From NCBI GenBank assembly GCA_018715645.1, contig DVLE01000020.1, positions 1-58,663 on the forward strand: 58,663 nt of DNA. Direction: 5' to 3'. This DNA is from Candidatus Merdisoma merdipullorum. GTDB lineage: Bacteria > Bacillota > Clostridia > Lachnospirales > Lachnospiraceae. The translations under genes were made by a program, and so were the position numbers. This document shows positions 53,713 to 58,663 of this stretch, piece after piece (the stretch's first letter is position 1; every line of letters begins with the position of its first letter). Below the pieces are notes generated by a model. That model did not search any database. It was not told the DNA's origin and saw nothing but the letters and a program-made list of their open reading frames with translations.

Positions 53713-54525
53713 ATGACAAAGGAAACGAGACAGAAATATAAGCTGCTGCAGGAAAATATAAGGGAGCTTGGAAGCGTGGCCGTCGCCTTTTCAAGCGGCG
53801 TGGACTCCACGTTTCTTCTGAAGGCGGCTCATGAGGTTCTGGGAGATAAGGCTGTGGCTGTCACAGCCAGAGCCAGCGCCTTTCCGAAGCGGGAGAGCGG
53901 CGAAGCCGCCGCCTTCTGTGAAAAGGAAGGGATTCGCCAGATTGTGTATGAGTTTGACGTGATGAGCGTAGACGGCTTTTCCCAAAATCCGCCGGATCGC
54001 TGTTATCTCTGCAAGCGTGCCTTGTTTGGGAATATTCAGCGCCTGGCCGCTGAAAACGATTTGGCCTGGGTGATTGAGGGCTCGAATATGGACGACAATC
54101 AGGACTACCGTCCCGGACACAGGGCTATCGCCGAACTTGGCATCAAAAGCCCCTTACGCGACGCGGGACTTACGAAGGCGGAGATCCGGGAGCTTTCCCG
54201 TGAACTCGGCCTTCCGACCTGGGATAAGCCCTCCTACGCCTGCCTGGCCTCCCGCTTCGTCTATGGGGAGGGGATCACGGCGGAAAAGCTCTCCATGGTG
54301 GAACGGTCCGAGGCGTATCTGATGGAACAGGGCTTCCGCCAGATGCGGGTGCGCGTTCATGGAAATCTGGCCCGCATTGAGGTTTTGCCGGAGGATTTTG
54401 AACGGCTGCTGGATCCGAAGCTTCGGCTTGGGATCACAGAAAAGCTCCGGGAATATGGATTTTCCTATGTCAGCCTGGATCTTGCCGGCTTTCGCAGCGG
54501 CAGTATGAACGAGACGCTTTCTTGA
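53713..54525 (+). CDS. larE: ATP-dependent sacrificial sulfur transferase LarE
   Basis: Gives up its own cysteine sulfur to build the nickel-pincer cofactor of lactate racemase. 270 residues from ATG 53713. The PP-loop is AFSSGVDSTF (near 27-36). The sacrificial Cys is at 177 in YACLASR, very near Cys176 of the Lactobacillus plantarum enzyme as recalled. No larA, larB or larC is in this window. The next gene, sbcD, is 12 bases on. Confidence 0.93.
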   Translation: MTKETRQKYKLLQENIRELGSVAVAFSSGVDSTFLLKAAHEVLGDKAVAVTARASAFPKRESGEAAAFCEKEGIRQIVYEFDVMSVDGFSQNPPDRCYLCKRALFGNIQRLAAENDLAWVIEGSNMDDNQDYRPGHRAIAELGIKSPLRDAGLTKAEIRELSRELGLPTWDKPSYACLASRFVYGEGITAEKLSMVERSEAYLMEQGFRQMRVRVHGNLARIEVLPEDFERLLDPKLRLGITEKLREYGFSYVSLDLAGFRSGSMNETLS

Positions 54526-54537
54526 GGGAGATTATCT

Positions 54538-55701
54538 ATGAAATTCGTACATCTTTCGGATCTGCATCTTGGCAAACGTGTCAATGAATTTTCCATGCTG
54601 GAGGATCAGAGGCACATTCTGGGACAGATTCTTGAGATTATAGAAGCGGAACGGCCGGACGCCGTTCTGCTTGCAGGAGACATTTATGATAAGTCTGTGC
54701 CGCCTGCGGAGGCGGTACAGCTTTTTGACGATTTTCTGTACCGGCTGTCCAGCGGAGGGCATCAGGTCTTTCTGATCAGCGGCAATCACGATTCACCGGA
54801 GCGGCTGTCCTTTGGAGGAAGGCTTATGGACAGAAGCGGCATCCATATCGCGCCGGTATACGGCGGCCATGTGGAGCCGGTGACGCTTCGGGACGAATAT
54901 GGGGATCTGGCTCTCTATCTTCTGCCTTTTCTCAAACCGGCGCACGTACGCAGGTTTTTCCCGGAGAAGGAGATCGCCTCCTATACGGACGCGGTCCAGG
55001 CGGCGGTGGAGGAGATGAATCCGAACAGAAAGATAAGAAATGTGCTTGTCACCCATCAGTTTGTGACGGGAGCCGGACGCTGCGATTCGGAGGAGATTTC
55101 CGTGGGCGGAACCGACAATGTGGACGCTTCCGTTTTCGACGCTTTTGACTATGTGGCTCTGGGGCATATTCACAGTCCACAGAATGTAGGAGAGAGCCGG
55201 CTGCGCTACTGCGGGACGCCTTTGAAATATTCTTTTTCCGAAGCAGGCCACGTAAAATCGGTGACGGTAGCGGAGCTTGGAAAAAGGGCAGAAGGGGAGA
55301 GGGCCGAACTTACCATACGCACCATACCCCTTTCTCCCCTTCACGATCTGCGGGAAATCCGCGGAACCTATATGGAGCTTACGGCCAGGAGTTTTTATCA
55401 GAACGAGGAGAAACATGGAGATCGGGAGGACTATCTGCATGTGACGCTGACGGATGAGGAAGATGTGCCTGACGCCGCGAGTAAGCTGCGGATTATCTAT
55501 CCGAATCTGATGCGCCTTGATTATGACAACCGGAGAACGCGGGCAGGGGAAGAAACCCTGGAGGAGATGGAGACTGGACAAAAGACGCCCCTTGCTTTGT
55601 TTGAAGAATTTTATGAGCGGCAGAATAATCAGCCCATGAGCGCAGAGCAGCGTGCCTTTGCGGAAGGGCTCATTGAAAAGATCTGGGAGGACGAGGGATG
55701 A
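54538..55701 (+). CDS. sbcD: exonuclease SbcD (Mre11-like)
   Basis: The nuclease subunit of SbcCD, which trims DNA hairpins and protein-blocked ends. 387 residues. Metal-binding blocks of the phosphoesterase fold are in order: HLSDLHLGK, LLAGDIYDK, ISGNHDSPERL, VLVTHQF and ALGHIHSPQ. ATG 54538 is preceded by a GAGGGAG site. The stop overlaps sbcC by four bases (ATGA). Confidence 0.96.
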   Translation: MKFVHLSDLHLGKRVNEFSMLEDQRHILGQILEIIEAERPDAVLLAGDIYDKSVPPAEAVQLFDDFLYRLSSGGHQVFLISGNHDSPERLSFGGRLMDRSGIHIAPVYGGHVEPVTLRDEYGDLALYLLPFLKPAHVRRFFPEKEIASYTDAVQAAVEEMNPNRKIRNVLVTHQFVTGAGRCDSEEISVGGTDNVDASVFDAFDYVALGHIHSPQNVGESRLRYCGTPLKYSFSEAGHVKSVTVAELGKRAEGERAELTIRTIPLSPLHDLREIRGTYMELTARSFYQNEEKHGDREDYLHVTLTDEEDVPDAASKLRIIYPNLMRLDYDNRRTRAGEETLEEMETGQKTPLALFEEFYERQNNQPMSAEQRAFAEGLIEKIWEDEG

Positions 55702-58508
55702 GACCGCAAAAGCTGGTGATTTCCGCCTTTGGCCCTTATGCGGAACGGACAGAACTTGACATGGAACGTCTGGGACAGGGAGGCATTTACCTGATCACAG
55801 GAGATACGGGAGCGGGAAAGACGACGATCTTTGACGCCATTGCTTATGCGCTCTACGGGGAGGCCAGCGGCGAAAACCGGGAGCCTGGGATGCTGCGCTC
55901 CAAATATGCGGACGCCGGGACGCCGACTTTCGTGGAATTGACCTTCTCTTATGGGGAGAAGGTATATACGGTGCGGAGAAATCCTGAATACGAAAGACCT
56001 GCAAAGAGGGGCGGAGGGACAACCTTGCAGAAAGCCGACGCGGAGCTTGTGATGCCGGATGGCCGGGTGATTGCGAAGGTGAAGGAAGTGAACGCGGCGA
56101 TCCGGGAGATCCTTGGCGTGGACAGAAATCAGTTTTCCCAGATTGTGATGATCGCTCAGGGAGATTTTCTGAAGCTGCTTCTGGCAGATACCAGGGAACG
56201 CCAGGCGATCTTCCGCGAACTGTTCCGCACAGGCAGGTATCAGATTCTCCAGGAACGGCTCAAGGAGGAGACGGGAAAGCTTAGGGAACGGTGCGCGGCA
56301 GAGAAAGCCAGCGTGTCTCAGTATATCCGCGGCGCAGCCTGCGATCCGGAAAGCGAGTATTCCGGGGAGCTTGAAAAGGCAAAAGAGGAAGCGCTTCCTC
56401 TGGCGGAGATCCGGGAGCTTCTGGAAGCTGTTTTGGATCAGGACAGGAAGGCGCAGCAAGAAGCGGAAGACAGGCTTCAGAGGACGGAGGAGGAGCTTTC
56501 AAGGGTAAGCGAGGAGCTAGGCAGAGCCGGAGAGCTGGAGCGATCCCAAAAGGAGCTTGAGCAGGCGCGAAAGGAGCGGATCGCCGCCGCGGAGAAGCTT
56601 GCGCAGGCAAAGGAAAAATGGCAGGAGCAGCAAGGCACGAAGCCAGAGCAGGAGAGACTTCAGACGGAGCTTTCCGCGATCCAGGCGGAGCTTCCCTCTT
56701 ATGAGCGTCTGGAGGAACGGCAGAAGGAGCTGGAAGGGCTGGAAAGAGCGGTCCGGGAAGCCGGTATGAAGCAGAAAACACTCTCCGGGCAGCAGGAACG
56801 GCAGGCGCTTCACCTGGAAAAACTCCGTGAGGAACAGAAGACATATGCCCATGCCGGAGAACTGAGAGAACGTCTGGTCAGGGAGCGGGAGCAGGCAAGG
56901 CAGAAAAGGGATGAACTGAACGCCTTCGCAGGAGAGCTTAAGGCTTACCGGAGCCTGGGAGACGAGCTTTGGAAAGCGCAGAACGCTTATCGGACAGCGG
57001 CAAAAGAGCTGGAAGAAAAGGAAGCGGTTTACCGGGAAAAGAACAGGGCCTTTCTGGATGAGCAGGCGGGGATCCTGGCGGAAACACTGGAAGATCAGAA
57101 GCCTTGTCCGGTCTGCGGCTCTGTGACACACCCCTCTCCTGCCAGAAAGTCAAAGAACGCGCCCACGGAAGACGAGCTGAAACGGGCGGAGCAGGAGTTC
57201 GCGAAAGCACAGGCAAAGGCGGAGAAGGCCAGCAAGGAGGCCGGCAGCAAGGCGGGAGAGGCGCAGGCGAAGGCAGGCTATCTTCGGGAACGTCTGGCAG
57301 GCATTCTGGGCGTGACGGAAGGGGCGGCGGACGCTCTGCCGGGACAAAGGGAGTTTTTAGTACCTGGCGCGCCCTGGGAGCAGGAGCTTTTTAATCGCTT
57401 TGGCGGGCTGGCGCGGAGGCTTTCGGAACTTGAAGGGCAGATAGAGAGAGAAGACGCGGCTCTGAAGCGGAGAGAAGAACTGGAACAGGAGCTTCCGCTG
57501 GAAGAAGAAAAGGGAAAAAGACTGCAGGAGGAGCTTTCCGCTGTAAGGGAGGAAGCGGCGGCTCTGGAAAGCCGCAGAAGCGAGCTGGCTGCCCAGAGAG
57601 AGGAGCTTAGGAAAAGTCTGCGTTTTGAGAACAGGCAGCAGGCGGAGCGGGAGAAAAAGAGGCTGGAAGAACGAAAAAGGGATCTGGAACAGGCGATTGA
57701 GGAAGCGCAGAACGTCTGCCGGGTTCAGGAGCAGGAACTGGCGGGGCTTGATGGACGGATCGCTCAGCTTCAGGCGCTTCTTAAGGACGCTTCCTTTCCT
57801 GATGGGAGAGAACTTGCAAAAAAGCAGAAGGATCTTCAGAGCGAGAGGAATCGCTGCACAGAGAAACAGAAGGAGCTTCACGCCCGAATCACTGCAAATG
57901 AAGCAGTCCTTCGGAATATGACGGTACATGCAGGAAAGCTGGAAGAACTGGAAAAGCGTCTGGCCTGGGTGCGCGCTCTCTCAAACACGGCCAATGGAAA
58001 CCTGGCCGGAAAGGAAAAGCTGATGCTGGAGACTTATATCCAGACCACATATTTTGATCGGATGATTCGCCGGGCGAACCTCCGTCTGCTGTCCATGTCG
58101 GGCGGTCAGTATGAATTGAAGCGGAGCCGTGGAGCCGGGAACAATAAAAGTCAGAGCGGTCTGGAACTGGATGTGATCGATCATTATAATGGGACAGAGA
58201 GAAGCGTCCGCACCCTGTCCGGCGGAGAGTCCTTCAAGGCTTCCTTATCGCTGGCTTTGGGCCTCGCGGACGAGATTCAGTCCTCAGCCGGAGGCATTCG
58301 CCTGGATACAATGTTTGTGGACGAGGGCTTTGGTTCTCTGGACGAGGAGTCTCTGAAACAGGCCATTCAAACCCTTGCTGAACTTGCAGGCGGCAACCGT
58401 CTGGTAGGCATCATTTCTCATGTGGGGGAACTGAAAGAACGGATCGACAGACAGATCGTCGTGACGAAGGACAGGACGGGCGGCAGCAGGGTACGGCTGG
58501 AGTGCTGA
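55698..58508 (+). CDS. sbcC: exonuclease SbcC (Rad50-like ATPase)
   Basis: The long SMC-like ATPase partner of SbcD. 936 residues. Walker A is TGDTGAGKTT (near 34-43), long Glu/Arg-rich coiled coils flank a CPVCGS zinc hook near residue 470, and the C-terminal head has the signature TLSGGESFKASLSLALGLAD and Walker B TMFVDEGFGSLDEE. Both head halves are intact, so a full enzyme is expected. Codon use is rich in GAG and GAA with many repeats from the coiled coil. Confidence 0.97.
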   Translation: MRPQKLVISAFGPYAERTELDMERLGQGGIYLITGDTGAGKTTIFDAIAYALYGEASGENREPGMLRSKYADAGTPTFVELTFSYGEKVYTVRRNPEYERPAKRGGGTTLQKADAELVMPDGRVIAKVKEVNAAIREILGVDRNQFSQIVMIAQGDFLKLLLADTRERQAIFRELFRTGRYQILQERLKEETGKLRERCAAEKASVSQYIRGAACDPESEYSGELEKAKEEALPLAEIRELLEAVLDQDRKAQQEAEDRLQRTEEELSRVSEELGRAGELERSQKELEQARKERIAAAEKLAQAKEKWQEQQGTKPEQERLQTELSAIQAELPSYERLEERQKELEGLERAVREAGMKQKTLSGQQERQALHLEKLREEQKTYAHAGELRERLVREREQARQKRDELNAFAGELKAYRSLGDELWKAQNAYRTAAKELEEKEAVYREKNRAFLDEQAGILAETLEDQKPCPVCGSVTHPSPARKSKNAPTEDELKRAEQEFAKAQAKAEKASKEAGSKAGEAQAKAGYLRERLAGILGVTEGAADALPGQREFLVPGAPWEQELFNRFGGLARRLSELEGQIEREDAALKRREELEQELPLEEEKGKRLQEELSAVREEAAALESRRSELAAQREELRKSLRFENRQQAEREKKRLEERKRDLEQAIEEAQNVCRVQEQELAGLDGRIAQLQALLKDASFPDGRELAKKQKDLQSERNRCTEKQKELHARITANEAVLRNMTVHAGKLEELEKRLAWVRALSNTANGNLAGKEKLMLETYIQTTYFDRMIRRANLRLLSMSGGQYELKRSRGAGNNKSQSGLELDVIDHYNGTERSVRTLSGGESFKASLSLALGLADEIQSSAGGIRLDTMFVDEGFGSLDEESLKQAIQTLAELAGGNRLVGIISHVGELKERIDRQIVVTKDRTGGSRVRLEC

Positions 58509-58590
58509 CTGAAAAATATATGCCCCGCGGCAAATGGAAGGGGGTCATAAGAAAGTAATATTGCTTTTTGCAGGAACGGCATGGCTTCGG
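58509..58590. other. short intergenic segment after sbcC
   Basis: No T-rich terminator follows sbcC. An imperfect hairpin with two G-U pairs (near 58573-58603) overlaps the stop region of the minus-strand gene. Reading on the minus strand an ATG overlaps that stop by four bases, but its frame runs into sbcC antisense and is probably not a real gene. Confidence 0.4.
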
Positions 58591-58663
58591 TCATGTCGTT
58601 TCCTGTTTCATTAGTTCGTCCACGGGGATAAAGCCCACAAGGTCATAGGAGATGCGGATGCCC
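58591..58663 (-). CDS. 3' end of a minus-strand gene, possible serine recombinase
   Basis: The last 73 bases of the window, read on the minus strand, give the C-terminal 23 residues GIRISYDLVGFIPVDELMKQ then ETT and a stop. The I-x-I-x-Y-x-x-V-G-F-I pattern occurs at the C-terminus of some Clostridial serine recombinases with a DUF4368-like end. The rest lies outside the window, so identity is only a suggestion. Confidence 0.35.
   Translation of the reverse strand, partial: GIRISYDLVGFIPVDELMKQETT

Noticed and set aside
1-58663. CRISPR arrays, rRNA or tRNA genes
   Set aside because: No regularly spaced repeat array or recognisable stable-RNA sequence was noticed on either strand; the only clear repeat pair is at 21945-22054. 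A tRNA search tool could still find a missed gene.

Overview
The window looks like a chromosomal segment of a Gram-positive anaerobe of the Clostridia, most likely a Lachnospiraceae member. This rests on the rho-rpmE-DUF1385-prmC-prfA order, tandem type III glutamine synthetases, a zinc-type L31, purine-rich ribosome binding sites and frequent intrinsic terminators. No rRNA, tRNA or CRISPR array was recognised. The family assignment is an inference; no database search was possible.

Layout: (1) 1-6.7 kb is a translation/termination block: rho with a long Arg/Glu-rich insert, an XRE regulator, rpmE, a DUF1385 membrane protein, prmC and prfA. (2) 6.7-21.8 kb is a surface-glycan locus: an acyltransferase-3, an MBOAT plus an SGNH-like partner, FdtB- and FdtA-like aminosugar enzymes, two membrane GtrB-type glycosyltransferases and one soluble GT2, a membrane-anchored GDSL hydrolase, an ArnT/PMT-like GT-C, and two paralogous large GT-C-like proteins on the minus strand. 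(3) 22.1-25.5 kb holds dus, glmM and a sugar-phosphate nucleotidyltransferase. (4) 25.7-36.0 kb is an accessory island: kdpD-kdpE, a 32-codon small ORF, kdpF-kdpA-kdpB-kdpC and a frameshifted unknown gene, with a relaxase-like fragment at its right side. (5) 36.1-43.7 kb holds a DUF2156 protein, hisC, a lipid kinase and two type III glutamine synthetases. (6) 43.8-58.5 kb is mostly housekeeping: typA, an SSB-like protein, a CobA/BtuR-type adenosyltransferase, dapA-dapB, an OGG-type glycosylase, a DUF3783/PanE/degenerate-sigma/zinc-ribbon operon, a cold-shock gene with a terminator in its leader, larE and sbcD-sbcC. The last 70 bases hold the tail of a minus-strand gene that may belong to a recombinase.

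How the genes may work together: in the glycan locus FdtA and FdtB would make a dTDP-3-amino-3,6-dideoxyhexose. The adjacent GtrB-type enzyme would load a sugar on the polyprenyl carrier, and the GT-C proteins would transfer lipid-linked sugars to an extracytoplasmic acceptor. The acyltransferase, MBOAT and SGNH proteins could add or remove acyl groups. The result would be a wall or membrane polymer with adjustable charge. The Kdp island is a complete K+ scavenging system with its own sensor. The items most worth checking are the face-to-face promoters at 15.0 kb, the hairpin repeats at 21.9 kb, the small ORF ahead of kdpF, the ICE-like remnants around kdp, and the attenuator-like leaders of csp, glmM and the second glutamine synthetase.
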